A DNA stretch of 64,000 bases from Mesorhizobium metallidurans STM 2683 (GTDB lineage Bacteria; Pseudomonadota; Alphaproteobacteria; Rhizobiales; Rhizobiaceae): NCBI RefSeq assembly GCF_000350085.1, contig NZ_CAUM01000146.1, forward strand, positions 80,810 to 144,809, given 5' to 3'. A program made the position numbers and the translations under genes. Below the pieces are notes generated by a model. It was given only the letters and a program-made list of their open reading frames with translations, was not told the DNA's origin and ran no database searches. Shown piece by piece: positions 27,102 to 37,313 of the stretch (its first letter is position 1; each line of letters starts with the position of its first letter).

Positions 27102-27911
27102 GTGAGAGAGCCCTTTAGTTTCGGCATGCCGGAACGACGGCGCTTTGCGATGCAGTTCGGCTACGACATGCGGCCTACCTTCTGGCAAGGAGTCCGCTCG
27201 AACTCGCATCTGGTGATCGCCGCGCTTGGCACCGCAGCGCTGCTTGGCGTGGCCGCGGTGGCGCTATGGCTGGCATTGCCGGCCAATGAGAGACAGGCGG
27301 CCGCGAGCCCGGGGCAGACCGTCCCGACCATTCCGGTGAAGACAACGAAGATCATCCCGACGGCAGCCGCAACGGCTGCTGAGCTGCCACGGGCCGCTGG
27401 CAAGGCCGACGCGGTTTCGCCGACTGTGGCCGCGGCGGAGGCCGAAATACCGGCTCTGGCGCCGAATGACCCCCGCTGGACAGGATCAAAGGCCGCATCC
27501 GCCGCCGCGTCATCCGGCCAGGAGGCGGGCAAGAGCGAGCAAGCGGCCGCATTCGCCGACCCGGCGGCAAAGAACGATGCGGCAACAATGCTTGCCAAGG
27601 TCGCGGCCCCGGGCAAGACGGACGGCGCGCAAACCGCCGCCATTGCAACTGCGAAACCACAGGCGCCTGCGGCAGCGCAGGACGACAGCGATCAAGCCAA
27701 AGCCAAGTCGCGGAAAGCAGCCGCGGCCGGCACCGGACGCATTCTGAGAGCCGTCACCATGCGAACCGGCCCGAAGAAGAATGCAGCCGCCATGGTCACC
27801 GTTCCCGCCAAGACTTCCGTGCAGGTGATGGGCTGCAAGCAATGGTGCCAGATCGTCTATAACGGCAAGCGCGGCTGGATCTACAAGACTTATATCAAGA
27901 CAGGCGCCTGA
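27102..27911 (+). CDS. SH3 domain-containing membrane-anchored protein
   Basis: A 269-residue protein. Residues about 33-55 form one transmembrane helix (SHLVIAALGTAALLGVAAVALWLAL), followed by a long Ala/Pro/Lys-rich linker. A C-terminal bacterial SH3 domain is seen: ILRAVTMRTGPKKNAAAMVTVPAKTSVQVM ending in KRGWIYKTYIK. Such proteins usually act at the cell wall. GTG 27102 is chosen because GGAGG lies 8 bases upstream; ATG codons at 27126 and 27151 are alternatives. Confidence 0.75.
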   Translation: MREPFSFGMPERRRFAMQFGYDMRPTFWQGVRSNSHLVIAALGTAALLGVAAVALWLALPANERQAAASPGQTVPTIPVKTTKIIPTAAATAAELPRAAGKADAVSPTVAAAEAEIPALAPNDPRWTGSKAASAAASSGQEAGKSEQAAAFADPAAKNDAATMLAKVAAPGKTDGAQTAAIATAKPQAPAAAQDDSDQAKAKSRKAAAAGTGRILRAVTMRTGPKKNAAAMVTVPAKTSVQVMGCKQWCQIVYNGKRGWIYKTYIKTGA

Positions 27912-27972
27912 TGCCCGCGCCGGTCTGGAGAACCGCGGATCCCTGACGGCCGCCCAGCCCGTGAAATCTCCG

Positions 27973-29268
27973 TCAGGCGCCGAGCAGACGGCGAAAGCGC
28001 CGCCATCGTCTGGCATGCCTGCGTTGCCTGACATGGTCGCGGTGTTCTTCGAACGGCACCTCGTACAGGCCGCACGTGTCGCACCCTTCCCGCTTGCCGC
28101 AGACCGGGACCCAGCATTTGACATCATGCGTCCAGGCAAGCGCGACCCTCTCCAGGTGGAGCCTGGAGGAGCTTTTGAGCAGGATAAGTTCGCCGTCGAC
28201 GGCCGTTCTCTTGATGTGCTCGGAGACCTCCTTCGGCGTACGCAATTCATGAAACCGGCCGCTATCACGATCCTCTTGCCCGGCTCCCGAGCGGTGCGCA
28301 TTGTCGCCGACATAGATAACCTGATCGGCAATCTCACGCGCGGTCCTGTAGGCGTAGCGGTATTTTCGGGTCGAGCCCGCATAGTCCGAGATCTGCCCCA
28401 GAACGATGCGCTTTGGTTTCGTCGTGGCCTTGGCCATCAAATCGAAGGCAAGATCGACCGAATGCCAGGGCGACTTGGCGGCATCAACGATGAATTGCGG
28501 GCCGCCCTCGGTGACGAGCACCTGGCAGCGGTTGGCCAGCGGCTGGAATGTCGTCACCCTGGCCGCCACTTTCTCGGGAGGAACGCCAAGCTCCAATGCC
28601 GCGCAAACGGCCGCGGCTGTCGGCAGCCAGAAATGTTCGGCCGGAAATGCCGTCTTCAATTCCAGCACGCCGCCCCGCCAATGGATGGCCAACGTCAACT
28701 TGTCCGGATAGGCGGCATTGACGTTGGTCACGCGATAGTCGGCCTGTTCCGACACGCCGAAAGTAACGACACGATGCGCGGTGGCGGAAGCCATGCCGAT
28801 CACATGGGGATCATCCGCATTGAGGATGGCGAAGCCGCCCGGCTCCAGCGCATCGACCAAGGCGCGCTTTTCCCGGGCGACGTTCTCCAGGGTTTTGAAT
28901 GCTGAAAAATGTTCGAGGCGGACCATGGTAACTATGGCTACATGCGGCTTCAGCATATCCGCCATTGGCTTGAGCGTACCCGGCCCACTGGCTCCGGCTT
29001 CGAAAATGACGTAGTCGAGTTCGGTCGTATTCTTGATGCGCTTGTACAGCATCCTGACCAACGCGTTCATCGTATTGGCGAGGACCTGGGTATGCACCGA
29101 GCCATGACTGGCCAGTATGTGCCCAAGCAGTTCGGTCACGGTCGATTTGCCCGAACTGCCGGTTACACCAATAACGGTCGCGTTGATCTTTGAGCGGGCG
29201 CGTTTTGCCCGGTAGACGTCGAAACGACGCCGCAGGTCTTCGCGAACTTTCCGCAATCCCGCGTTCAT
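27973..29268 (-). CDS. Mur ligase family protein
   Basis: A 431-residue ATP-dependent ligase of the Mur fold. The P-loop is GVTGSSGKST (residues 34-43); DYVIFEAGASGPGTL, LNADDPHV and HSVDLAFDLMAKATTKPKRIVLGQISDYAGSTRKYR correspond to the central and C-terminal Mur domains. It is not one of the dcw-cluster Mur enzymes, so it probably makes a different amide bond. The arginine-rich C-terminus contains a Cys cluster (CWVPVCGKREGCDTCG) that could bind a metal. Substrate unknown. Confidence 0.8.
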   Translation of the reverse strand: MNAGLRKVREDLRRRFDVYRAKRARSKINATVIGVTGSSGKSTVTELLGHILASHGSVHTQVLANTMNALVRMLYKRIKNTTELDYVIFEAGASGPGTLKPMADMLKPHVAIVTMVRLEHFSAFKTLENVAREKRALVDALEPGGFAILNADDPHVIGMASATAHRVVTFGVSEQADYRVTNVNAAYPDKLTLAIHWRGGVLELKTAFPAEHFWLPTAAAVCAALELGVPPEKVAARVTTFQPLANRCQVLVTEGGPQFIVDAAKSPWHSVDLAFDLMAKATTKPKRIVLGQISDYAGSTRKYRYAYRTAREIADQVIYVGDNAHRSGAGQEDRDSGRFHELRTPKEVSEHIKRTAVDGELILLKSSSRLHLERVALAWTHDVKCWVPVCGKREGCDTCGLYEVPFEEHRDHVRQRRHARRWRRFRRLLGA

Positions 29269-29355
29269 TGCGCCACCGACCCCTATCCTGTTTCAGCGTC
29301 TTATGCCTTTCGCCGGACGCTCAAGTCAAATTGCTTCCCGTTATGGCCAGGCCGC

Positions 29356-30117
29356 TCAGATGCAGCGTCCGCCATCGACTTCGAGCGCCACGCCGGTGAC
29401 GAAAGCTGCCTCGTCCGACGCCAGCCAGAGCGCCGCGTTGGCTATGTCGAGCGGTTTCGAAAGCCGGCCAAGCGGGATCGATGCGCGGAATTTCTCGCGC
29501 ATTTCCGGCGTGTCGGCGCCCATGAATTTTTCCAGCATGCCGGTCTCGCCGGCCACCGGACAGAGACAATTGACGCGGATGTTCTTCGGCGCGAGTTCCA
29601 CCGCCATCGACTTGGTCGCGGTGATCGCCCAGCCCTTCGACGCGTTGTACCAGGTAAGGCCGGGCCGCGGCCTGATGCCAGCCGTGGAAGCCGTGGTCAG
29701 GATGACGCCGCCGCCCTGCCGTTCCATGATCGGTACGACCGCAAGTGCCGCATGATAGATCGCCTTCATGTTGACGGCGGTGATCAGGTCGAAGGTCGTC
29801 TCGTCGACCTCGAGCATATCGCCGTTGCGATGGGTGTAGCCGGCATTGTTGACCATGATGTCGATGCGGCCAAAGGCGCTCTTTGCGGCATAAACCATCT
29901 CGTCGAACTCGGAACGCAGCGAGACGTCCGTCTGGGTCCAGATCGCGTTGGGGCCGATATCGCCGGCAACGCGTTCGGCACCCTTGGCATTGAGGTCGGC
30001 GACGACGATGCTGGCGCCCTCCTCGGCAAAGCGCCGCGCCATGCCCTCACCGAAACCGGACGCAGCGCCGGTGATGATGGCGACCTTGTTTTCCAGGCGC
30101 ATGCTTTTCTCACTCAT
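29356..30117 (-). CDS. SDR family oxidoreductase
   Basis: A 253-residue short-chain dehydrogenase. Cofactor motif TGAASGFGEGMARRF, NNAGYTHRN, and the catalytic Tyr-Lys in WYNASKGWAITATKSMAVELAP with an upstream Ser (TTASTAG). The C-terminal VTGVALEVDGGRCI is classical. It probably uses NAD(P) on a sugar acid or hydroxyacid; the substrate cannot be read. Start 30117 gives MSEKSMRLENK; 30102 is an alternative. It diverges from zwf across 208 bases. Confidence 0.88.
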   Translation of the reverse strand: MSEKSMRLENKVAIITGAASGFGEGMARRFAEEGASIVVADLNAKGAERVAGDIGPNAIWTQTDVSLRSEFDEMVYAAKSAFGRIDIMVNNAGYTHRNGDMLEVDETTFDLITAVNMKAIYHAALAVVPIMERQGGGVILTTASTAGIRPRPGLTWYNASKGWAITATKSMAVELAPKNIRVNCLCPVAGETGMLEKFMGADTPEMREKFRASIPLGRLSKPLDIANAALWLASDEAAFVTGVALEVDGGRCI

Positions 30118-30325
30118 TGAACCGCTCTATGCTGCATCTGCGAAGGCCTCCCGGAGCCATCGCTCGCGACAAGCCTCCGGGTCGCGCCAGTGTCAAGGGC
30201 ACATGTTAGGACCAATCGTTGAAAGACCGACTGGCCTTGGGATGTGACACGATGGCACTGGAAAATTTAAATCGATTAGAATATATCAGCCGCGTACTTG
30301 CGACCGGCGTCAGAGCGGACAGACC

Positions 30326-31795
30326 ATGACCAGCCAGATCATCCCTGTCGACCCTTTCGACTTCATCATTTTCGGCGGCACCGGCGATCTGTCGGAACGC
30401 AAGCTCCTGCCTTCGCTCTATCATCGCCAGCGCGACCATCAGTTCTCCGAGCCGACCCGTATCATCGGAACCTCGCGCTCGAAGATGACCGACGAGGAGT
30501 TCCAGGCGTTCGCCAAGCAGGCGATCTCGGACCATGTTAAGCCGGCCGACATCGACGCCAAGGAGCTGAAGACGTTCCTGGCGCGGCTCTCCTATGTCTC
30601 GGCCGACGCCACCACGGGCGCCGGTTTCGACAAGTTGAAGAAGGCGATCGGCGACAGCGAGTGCATCCGCGCCTTCTATCTGGCGGTGGCGCCGGCGCTG
30701 TTCGGCGACATCTCGCACAAGCTGAAAGAGCACAATCTGATCACGCCGAACTCGCGCATCGTGCTGGAGAAGCCGATCGGGCGCGACCTCGCCTCGGCGC
30801 GCACGCTCAACGACCTGGTCGGCGATGATTTCCACGAGAGCCAGATCTTTCGCATCGACCACTATCTCGGCAAGGAGACGGTGCAGAACCTGATGGCGCT
30901 GCGCTTTGCCAATGCACTTTACGAGCCGTTGTGGAATTCCGCCAATGTCGACCATGTGCAGATCACCGTGGCCGAGACGGTCGGCCTGGAAGACCGCGTC
31001 ACCTATTACGACAAGGCCGGCGCGCTGCGCGACATGGTGCAGAACCACATGCTGCAGCTTCTCTGCCTCGTCGCCATGGAAGCGCCGTCGTCGATGGACG
31101 CCGACGCCGTGCGCGACGAAAAGCTGAAAGTGCTGCGGTCGCTGAAGCGCATCAACGGCAACGAGGCGCCCAAGCATACGGTGCGCGGCCAGTACCGCGC
31201 CGGAGCCTCGGCCGGAGGGCCGGTGAAGAGCTATGTCGAGGAACTCGGCAAGGACAGCAACACCGAGACCTTCGTCGCCATCAAGGCCGAGATCGGCAAC
31301 TGGCGCTGGGCGGGCGTGCCGTTCTACCTCAGGACGGGCAAGCGGCTGGCGACCCGCGTTTCGGAAATCGTCATCGAATTCAAGCCGATTCCGCACTCGA
31401 TCTTCGACGACAGCGCCGGGCCGATCTTCGCCAACCAGCTGGTGATCAGGCTGCAGCCGGACGAAGGCGTCAGGCAGTTCATCATGATCAAGGATCCGGG
31501 GCCGGGCGGCATGCGGCTGCGCCAGATCTCGCTCGACATGAGTTTCGCGCAATCCTTCGACGGTCGCGCGCCCGATGCCTATGAGCGGCTGATCATGGAT
31601 GTCATCCGCGGCAACCAGACGCTGTTCATGCGCCGCGACGAGGTCGAGGCGGCATGGCAATGGATCGACCCGATCCAGAACGCCTGGGAAAGCGCCAGGC
31701 AGGACGCACAGGGCTACACGGCGGGCACCTGGGGCCCTTCGGCCTCGATTGCCCTGATCGAACGCGACGGGCGGACATGGCACGAGAGCAATTGA
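30326..31795 (+). CDS. zwf: Glucose-6-phosphate 1-dehydrogenase
   Basis: A 489-residue enzyme of standard length. The nucleotide-binding segment IIFGGTGDLSERK is at residues 14-26; RIDHYLGKETVQN is the substrate-binding signature. It oxidises glucose-6-phosphate to 6-phosphogluconolactone with NADP and starts the zwf-pgl-edd operon for the Entner-Doudoroff route, the main glycolytic path in rhizobia. An AT-rich stretch at 30264-30287 may be part of its promoter. Confidence 0.97.
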   Translation: MTSQIIPVDPFDFIIFGGTGDLSERKLLPSLYHRQRDHQFSEPTRIIGTSRSKMTDEEFQAFAKQAISDHVKPADIDAKELKTFLARLSYVSADATTGAGFDKLKKAIGDSECIRAFYLAVAPALFGDISHKLKEHNLITPNSRIVLEKPIGRDLASARTLNDLVGDDFHESQIFRIDHYLGKETVQNLMALRFANALYEPLWNSANVDHVQITVAETVGLEDRVTYYDKAGALRDMVQNHMLQLLCLVAMEAPSSMDADAVRDEKLKVLRSLKRINGNEAPKHTVRGQYRAGASAGGPVKSYVEELGKDSNTETFVAIKAEIGNWRWAGVPFYLRTGKRLATRVSEIVIEFKPIPHSIFDDSAGPIFANQLVIRLQPDEGVRQFIMIKDPGPGGMRLRQISLDMSFAQSFDGRAPDAYERLIMDVIRGNQTLFMRRDEVEAAWQWIDPIQNAWESARQDAQGYTAGTWGPSASIALIERDGRTWHESN

Positions 31796-32487
31796 ACGCC
31801 TACACTTGGCATGCGTTCGCCGACGGCCCCCAACTGGCGGCAGCGCTTGCCGGCCACGTTGCGGGCCGCCTCACCAAGGCGATCGCCGAGCGCGGCACGG
31901 GGCTGCTCGCCGTTTCAGGCGGTACGACGCCGGCGAAATTTTTCGCAACGCTTTCGAAGATACCGATTGCCTGGGACAGAGTGACGGTGACGCTGGTCGA
32001 CGAGCGCTTCGTGCCGGCCTCCTCGCCACGTTCCAACGCCGGTCTGGTTGCCGCCAACCTGTTGCAGAACGCGGCCGCCGCCGCACGTTTCGTGCCGCTC
32101 TATCACGAGGCCGCAGGCATCGAGACTGCCGCGGCGTCCGACGATGCGGCATTGCAGTCACTGCCCTGGCCGCTCGATGTGGTCGTGCTCGGCATGGGAA
32201 CCGACGGCCACACCGCCTCGTTTTTTCCCGATGCCGACAATCTGGCAAAATTGCTCGACCCGTCCTCGACAAGGATCGTGCTGCCGGTCCACGCGGCAAG
32301 CGCCGGCGAGCCGCGACTGACGCTGGCGCTGGCGCGGATCCTCGCTGCCGGTTTCATCGCACTGCACATAGAGGGCGAGGACAAGCGCACCGCGTTTGAC
32401 GGCGCCATGGGACCGGGCGCGAGAAAGCCCATTCGTGCCGTGATCGACGCAGCGCCCAAGGCCGTAGAGGTTTTCTGGGCACCCTGA
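31777..32487 (+). CDS. pgl: 6-phosphogluconolactonase
   Basis: A 236-residue protein. LLAVSGGTTPAKFFATLSK and VTLVDERFVPASSPRSNAGLV are the DevB-type lactonase signatures, with GMGTDGHTASFFPDADNL toward the C-terminus. It hydrolyses 6-phosphogluconolactone. The start at 31777 overlaps the last 19 bases of zwf, indicating translational coupling. Confidence 0.94.
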   Translation: MAREQLNAYTWHAFADGPQLAAALAGHVAGRLTKAIAERGTGLLAVSGGTTPAKFFATLSKIPIAWDRVTVTLVDERFVPASSPRSNAGLVAANLLQNAAAAARFVPLYHEAAGIETAAASDDAALQSLPWPLDVVVLGMGTDGHTASFFPDADNLAKLLDPSSTRIVLPVHAASAGEPRLTLALARILAAGFIALHIEGEDKRTAFDGAMGPGARKPIRAVIDAAPKAVEVFWAP

Positions 32488-32557
32488 TTTTCAACTCGCC
32501 AATGGTCCCGGCAGATGGTGGGAGGATGTTTTCCGGGACCCGAAAGGACCGACCGCC

Positions 32558-34381
32558 ATGACCGCACGACGCGATATCGAAGCCATCACCGAGCGCATCC
32601 GCCAACGCTCCAGACCAGGCCGCGAGGCCTATCTCGACCGCATCGCCGAGGCGTCGAACCGCACCGCCAACCGGGCAGTGCTTTCCTGCGGCAACCTCGC
32701 GCATGGCTTCGCGGTCTGCAGCCCTTCCGAAAAAGTGGCGCTGGGTGGCGACCGGGTGCCGAACCTCGGCATTATCACCTCCTACAATGACATGCTGTCG
32801 GCACATCAGCCGTTCGAGACCTATCCCGCGCTGATCAAGGATGCGGCACGCGAGGCCGGCGGCATTGCCCAGGTGGCCGGCGGCGTGCCGGCGATGTGCG
32901 ACGGCGTCACGCAGGGCCAGCCCGGCATGGAACTGTCGCTGTTCTCACGCGACGTGATCGCCATGGCCGCCGCGATCGGCCTGTCGCACAATATGTTCGA
33001 CGCCGCCGTCTATCTCGGCGTCTGCGACAAGATCGTGCCGGGGCTGGTGATCGCCGCTCTCACCTTCGGCCACCTGCCGGCGGTGTTCATCCCGGCCGGG
33101 CCGATGACGACGGGCCTGCCCAATGACGAAAAGGCCAAGGTCCGCCAGCTCTATGCCGAAGGCAAGGCAGGCCGCGCCGAACTGCTCGAGGCCGAGTCCA
33201 AATCCTATCACGGGCCGGGAACCTGCACTTTCTACGGCACGGCCAACTCCAACCAGATGCTGATGGAGATCATGGGCCTGCACATGCCGGGCGCCTCCTT
33301 CGTCAACCCCGGCACGCCGCTGCGCGACGCCTTGACCCGCGAAGCGACGAAACGGGCGCTGGCGATCACCGCGCTCGGCAATGCCTATACGCCGGCCGGG
33401 CGGATGATCGACGAGCGCTCGATCGTCAACGGCATCGTCGGCCTGCATGCCACCGGCGGCTCGACCAATCACACCATCCATCTGGTCGCCATGGCTGCGG
33501 CGGCGGGCATTGCCATTAACTGGCAGGATATTTCGGACCTGTCGGAAGCCGTGCCGCTGCTGGCCCGGGTCTATCCGAACGGCCTTGCCGACGTGAACCA
33601 CTTCCACGCGGCCGGCGGGCTCGGCTTCCTGATCCGCGAACTGCTCGACGAAGGCATCCTGCATGAGGACGTGCAGACGGTGTGGGGCGAAGGCTTGCGG
33701 CCCTATGCGGTCGAGGCCAGGCTCGGCGCCGACGGCGGCGTGGTGCGCGAGGCCGCCCCAAGCGAAAGCGGCGACGAGAAAGTGCTGGCGCCGTTCAGGA
33801 AGGCCTTCCAGCCGACAGGCGGGCTGAAAATGCTTTCCGGCAATCTCGGCCACGCCGTCATCAAGACTTCCGCCGTGAAGCCGGAGCGGCGCATCATCGA
33901 GGCGCCGGCCAAGGTGTTCGACAGCCAGCAAGGACTGAACGACGCATTCAAGGCCGGTTCGCTGACCGGAGACTTCATCGCCGTCATCCGCTTCCAGGGG
34001 CCGAAGGCCAATGGCATGCCGGAACTGCATAAGCTGACCACTGTGCTCGGCATTCTGCAGGACCGCGGCCAGCACGTGGCGCTGCTGACCGACGGGCGCA
34101 TGTCGGGCGCATCCGGCAAGGTGCCGGCGGCGATCCATGTGACGCCGGAGGCCGTCGAGGACGGACCGATCGCCCGGATCCATGATGGCGACATCATCAG
34201 GCTGGACGCCGAGGCCGGAACGCTGGAAGTGCTGGTGCCGGCGGCTGATTTCGCGCTGCGCCGGACGGCGGATGCCGACCTCATCGGCAATGAGTTCGGC
34301 TTCGGCCGCGAGCTTTTCGCCGGGTTCCGGCAATTGGTGGGCCGCGCCGACCACGGCGCCAGCGCATTCGGAACGGCATGA
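32558..34381 (+). CDS. edd: Phosphogluconate dehydratase
   Basis: A 607-residue IlvD/Edd-family dehydratase. CDKIVPGLVIAAL and GTCTFYGTANSNQML carry the iron-sulfur cysteines together with the earlier CDGVTQGQPGMELS. LTDGRMSGASGKVPAAIHVTPE marks the C-terminal region. It makes KDPG from 6-phosphogluconate. Edd follows pgl by 70 bases; the aldolase gene eda is not in the window. Confidence 0.96.
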   Translation: MTARRDIEAITERIRQRSRPGREAYLDRIAEASNRTANRAVLSCGNLAHGFAVCSPSEKVALGGDRVPNLGIITSYNDMLSAHQPFETYPALIKDAAREAGGIAQVAGGVPAMCDGVTQGQPGMELSLFSRDVIAMAAAIGLSHNMFDAAVYLGVCDKIVPGLVIAALTFGHLPAVFIPAGPMTTGLPNDEKAKVRQLYAEGKAGRAELLEAESKSYHGPGTCTFYGTANSNQMLMEIMGLHMPGASFVNPGTPLRDALTREATKRALAITALGNAYTPAGRMIDERSIVNGIVGLHATGGSTNHTIHLVAMAAAAGIAINWQDISDLSEAVPLLARVYPNGLADVNHFHAAGGLGFLIRELLDEGILHEDVQTVWGEGLRPYAVEARLGADGGVVREAAPSESGDEKVLAPFRKAFQPTGGLKMLSGNLGHAVIKTSAVKPERRIIEAPAKVFDSQQGLNDAFKAGSLTGDFIAVIRFQGPKANGMPELHKLTTVLGILQDRGQHVALLTDGRMSGASGKVPAAIHVTPEAVEDGPIARIHDGDIIRLDAEAGTLEVLVPAADFALRRTADADLIGNEFGFGRELFAGFRQLVGRADHGASAFGTA

Positions 34382-34399
34382 CGGCATTTGTCCCGTCAT

Positions 34400-34430
34400 G
34401 AAAAGGGGCGGCTCGTGGCCGCCCCTTTTC
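34400..34430. terminator. Bidirectional terminator between edd and the VWA gene
   Basis: Perfect 13-bp stem GAAAAGGGGCGGC / GCCGCCCCTTTTC with a 5-base loop, between convergent genes; A and T flanks serve both strands. Confidence 0.85.
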
Positions 34431-34444
34431 ATTATCTCCAGAAC

Positions 34445-36139
34445 CTATTGCACCGTAAGCTCGGCCCTCTCGCCGGCCTTCACCGTCACGGTGCCTTCCT
34501 TGCGACTGTTGTCCGACTTCTCCGAGACCACCACGTAGTCGCCGGCCGGTATCGCCGCCTGATACTTCTGGTCATAGGCGTAGCCGAGCGATTTGCGGTT
34601 GCCGTTGATGTCCTTTTTCGCCTCGAAAACCTCGATCTTCGAGGTTCCGGGGGCGGTGATCGCCAGAACGCCGGCGTTCATGGCGATCTTCAGATCCAGT
34701 TGCTCGCCAACCTTGACGCTGAACGGCTGCTCGACGACCGCTAGGTCGACCGTGGCGGCTATCACATAGTCGTCCGGCGGCAGATCGAACTTGCTGTCGG
34801 GACCATAGGCATAGGTCACCTCTTCCCGCGTGCCGTCGATCTTCTTTTTCGCCTTGAGCACCTTGAAGCCGACGCCCGTACCATCGGCCTTGTCGCCACC
34901 GGCGGTATAATAGGCGTTGGCAACGACATTCCCGACGCCAACGATGATGTCCTTGTCGATGACCCTGCCGGCAGCGAGCGGGATCGTTTCGGTCACCACG
35001 CCCTCCCCGATCTTGACGGTCACTTTCTCGTCGCCGGCCGGCAGCACGACTTTCGTATCGCCATAATAGGTCGGCGGCGTATCGACGCCCGGATAGGCGA
35101 TCACGACAGCGGCTCCATCGGCCACATCGGCGCCCTCGCTTGGCCGCGGATGAATGAGCAACGTGCCGGCATTCAGCGTGAAGAGGGGCTTGTAGACCTG
35201 GCCCGCCTCGATCCTGATATTCTGTTCGGCCTTGGCCTCGCCGATGCGCGCGGCGACGATGTAGTCGCCCGGTTCGAGATTGCCCTTGTAGGCTCCGTAT
35301 TCGGTGGCGACGGTTTCACCGCGCGTGCCGTCGAACATTGCCTTGTAGATTTCCCAGGCATTGCCATCGGTGACAGGATCGCCGCCCTCGGCCAGCACCA
35401 CGCTCGGAGTGAAGTTGAATTCCGGCTTTGCCGCCTCCGGTGCCGGTGCAGGCGCGGGTTCTGGTGCAGGTGCCGGTTCGGGCGCAGGTGCAAGCGCGGG
35501 TTCTGGCGGCGGCGCCGGGGCCGCGACGGTTTCGGCCAGCGCGTCCTGCAGCGCCTTCTCGTCCGAGGCCTGGATGTATTTGCCGCCGGTGTTTTCTGCG
35601 AGGCAGGCGACCTGCTTGCCCTCGTCAGCGGTCAGGCCGAAGCCGACGACATCCGCGGTGAAATCAATGCCGGCAGCCTTCAGTTCCTTGCCAAGCGCGC
35701 AAGGATCGCCGCCGCAGGTCTCGAGCCCGTCGGTGATGAGAACGACCGTGGCCTTGTCCTCGGTATATTTCAACGCTTCGGCCGCTTGCCTGACGGCTGC
35801 GGTCAATGGCGTCCTGCCTAGAAATTTCAGGCCGTCGGCAGCGGTGGTGATGGCGCGGGTTGAACCCGCCTGTGGCGGCACTATGAGTTCGATGTCGTCG
35901 CAACTGGCCTTCTCGCGATGGCCATAGGCCATGAAGCCGATCTCCCTGTCGGTCGGGATGGACTGCAGCGCGGCTCTGAGGGACTCGCGGGCCATTTCGA
36001 GCTTGGGCTTGCCGTCGATCTGCGCCCACATGGAGCCGGAGGCGTCGAGAATGACGATGACACGATCGGCGGCAAGGCCGAGCGTCGTCATCCACAGCAG
36101 GAAGGCCGCCGCAGCGACGCTCCGCGCAAGTCCCACCAT
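34445..36139 (-). CDS. Secreted von Willebrand factor A domain protein
   Basis: A 564-residue protein. A signal peptide covers about residues 1-23, followed by a VWA domain whose MIDAS motif is DASGS (32-36). A Pro/Ala/Glu repeat linker (near 215-240) follows, and then several beta-sandwich-like repeats, each with a pattern such as L.PGDYIV.A. (three or more copies, e.g. LEPGDYIVAARIGEAKAEQ, LPPDDYVIAATVDLAVVEQ, IPAGDYVVVSEKSDNSRKE). It is likely periplasmic or surface exposed and involved in protein or carbohydrate binding. The partner is unknown. GGAG lies 8 bases before the start. Confidence 0.85.
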   Translation of the reverse strand: MVGLARSVAAAAFLLWMTTLGLAADRVIVILDASGSMWAQIDGKPKLEMARESLRAALQSIPTDREIGFMAYGHREKASCDDIELIVPPQAGSTRAITTAADGLKFLGRTPLTAAVRQAAEALKYTEDKATVVLITDGLETCGGDPCALGKELKAAGIDFTADVVGFGLTADEGKQVACLAENTGGKYIQASDEKALQDALAETVAAPAPPPEPALAPAPEPAPAPEPAPAPAPEAAKPEFNFTPSVVLAEGGDPVTDGNAWEIYKAMFDGTRGETVATEYGAYKGNLEPGDYIVAARIGEAKAEQNIRIEAGQVYKPLFTLNAGTLLIHPRPSEGADVADGAAVVIAYPGVDTPPTYYGDTKVVLPAGDEKVTVKIGEGVVTETIPLAAGRVIDKDIIVGVGNVVANAYYTAGGDKADGTGVGFKVLKAKKKIDGTREEVTYAYGPDSKFDLPPDDYVIAATVDLAVVEQPFSVKVGEQLDLKIAMNAGVLAITAPGTSKIEVFEAKKDINGNRKSLGYAYDQKYQAAIPAGDYVVVSEKSDNSRKEGTVTVKAGERAELTVQ

Positions 36140-36282
36140 GAAAATCTCCAGAGCAAGTCCCCAAGGGAAAGGCTATTTAACGTGGCGGCAGGACACAAGC
36201 CGCGCCAGACGTTAAGCACAACTGAGCGCCGTTTCGTGCGATGACAGCGATATACGCTGGAGAGGCTCGCAGCCTTGAAAGG

Positions 36283-37281
36283 TCAGTATGTCGTGCGCCG
36301 CTCCTCGGAAGGCGGCCGGCCGAACTGCAGCCGGTAGCTCTGGGCAAAATAGGAGTGCGAGGTGAAGCCGGTGGCGATCGCCACGTCGAGGATCGGCATG
36401 TTGGTCTGGCGCAGCAGTTCACGTGCCCGCTCGAGCCTGAGGCGCATGTAATAGCGGCCGGGCGTCACGCTGAGATGGCGCAGGAACAGCCGCTCGACCT
36501 GGCGTACCGACAGGCCCGCCGATTTGGCGAGCTGCACCGCCGACAGCGGCTCGTCGAGATGGTCGGCCATCAACTCGACAATGCGCCTGAGCTTCTCCGA
36601 CTTGCCGGTCAGGTCGCGCTCCGGCCCGACGCGCTGGCGGTCGCCGGCGGAGCGGATGCGCTCGTGCTGGAACTGGTTGGCGACGCCATTGGCGAGGTTG
36701 GAGCCGAAATCGCCACGCACGATCTCCAGCATCAGGTCGATCGAGGTGGTGCCGCCGGCGCAGGTGTAGCGCTTGCGGTCGATCTCGAAGACATTGCCGG
36801 TGCAGTTGATGTCGGGAAAGCGCTCGACGAAACCGGCGCGGTTTTCCCAATGGATGGTGCAGCGGTAACCATCGAGCTGGCCCGCTTCGGCGAGCAGATA
36901 GGAGCCGACCGACAGCGCGCCGAGCGCGTTGCCGCGCCGGCCCCAGCTGCGCAGCGCCGCCAGCACCTTGCTCTTGCCCGGGAATTCCGTCGTCAGCCCG
37001 ACCGAAACGAAAAGGATATCGACCGGCGGCAGATCGGCGACGGCGTAGTCGATCTTGAGCGGCAGGCCGTTGGAGGCCATGACGGCGTCGCCGTCGGCCG
37101 ACACCGTCGTCCAGCCATAGAAGTCGCGGCCGAGCAGGCGATTGGCCGAGCGGAACGTGTCGATCGCCGCGGCCAGCGAGAACATGGAAAACTTGTCGAC
37201 CAGCAGGAACGCGAAATGCCGCCCGCCTTGAACGGGATCATTCGTGACCGGCCGTTCAACAGGAACAGTGAGGTTCGGCAA
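36283..37281 (-). CDS. GlxA family AraC-type transcriptional regulator
   Basis: A 332-residue regulator. The N-terminal DJ-1/PfpI-like domain (FAFLLVDKFSMFSLAAAIDTFRSANRL, residues 23-210) is typical of GlxA and GbdR proteins that sense amines such as glycine betaine. The C-terminal AraC helix-turn-helix pair occupies about 230-330 (LSAVQLAKSAGLSVRQVERLFLRHLSVTPGRYYMRLRLERAR). The effector and targets are not evident from neighbours. It starts 32 bases from the end of folD on the same strand. Confidence 0.87.
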   Translation of the reverse strand: MPNLTVPVERPVTNDPVQGGRHFAFLLVDKFSMFSLAAAIDTFRSANRLLGRDFYGWTTVSADGDAVMASNGLPLKIDYAVADLPPVDILFVSVGLTTEFPGKSKVLAALRSWGRRGNALGALSVGSYLLAEAGQLDGYRCTIHWENRAGFVERFPDINCTGNVFEIDRKRYTCAGGTTSIDLMLEIVRGDFGSNLANGVANQFQHERIRSAGDRQRVGPERDLTGKSEKLRRIVELMADHLDEPLSAVQLAKSAGLSVRQVERLFLRHLSVTPGRYYMRLRLERARELLRQTNMPILDVAIATGFTSHSYFAQSYRLQFGRPPSEERRTTY

Positions 37282-37313
37282 AGCTGCGACTTTCCAGGGT
37301 TCGGCCCGATGAA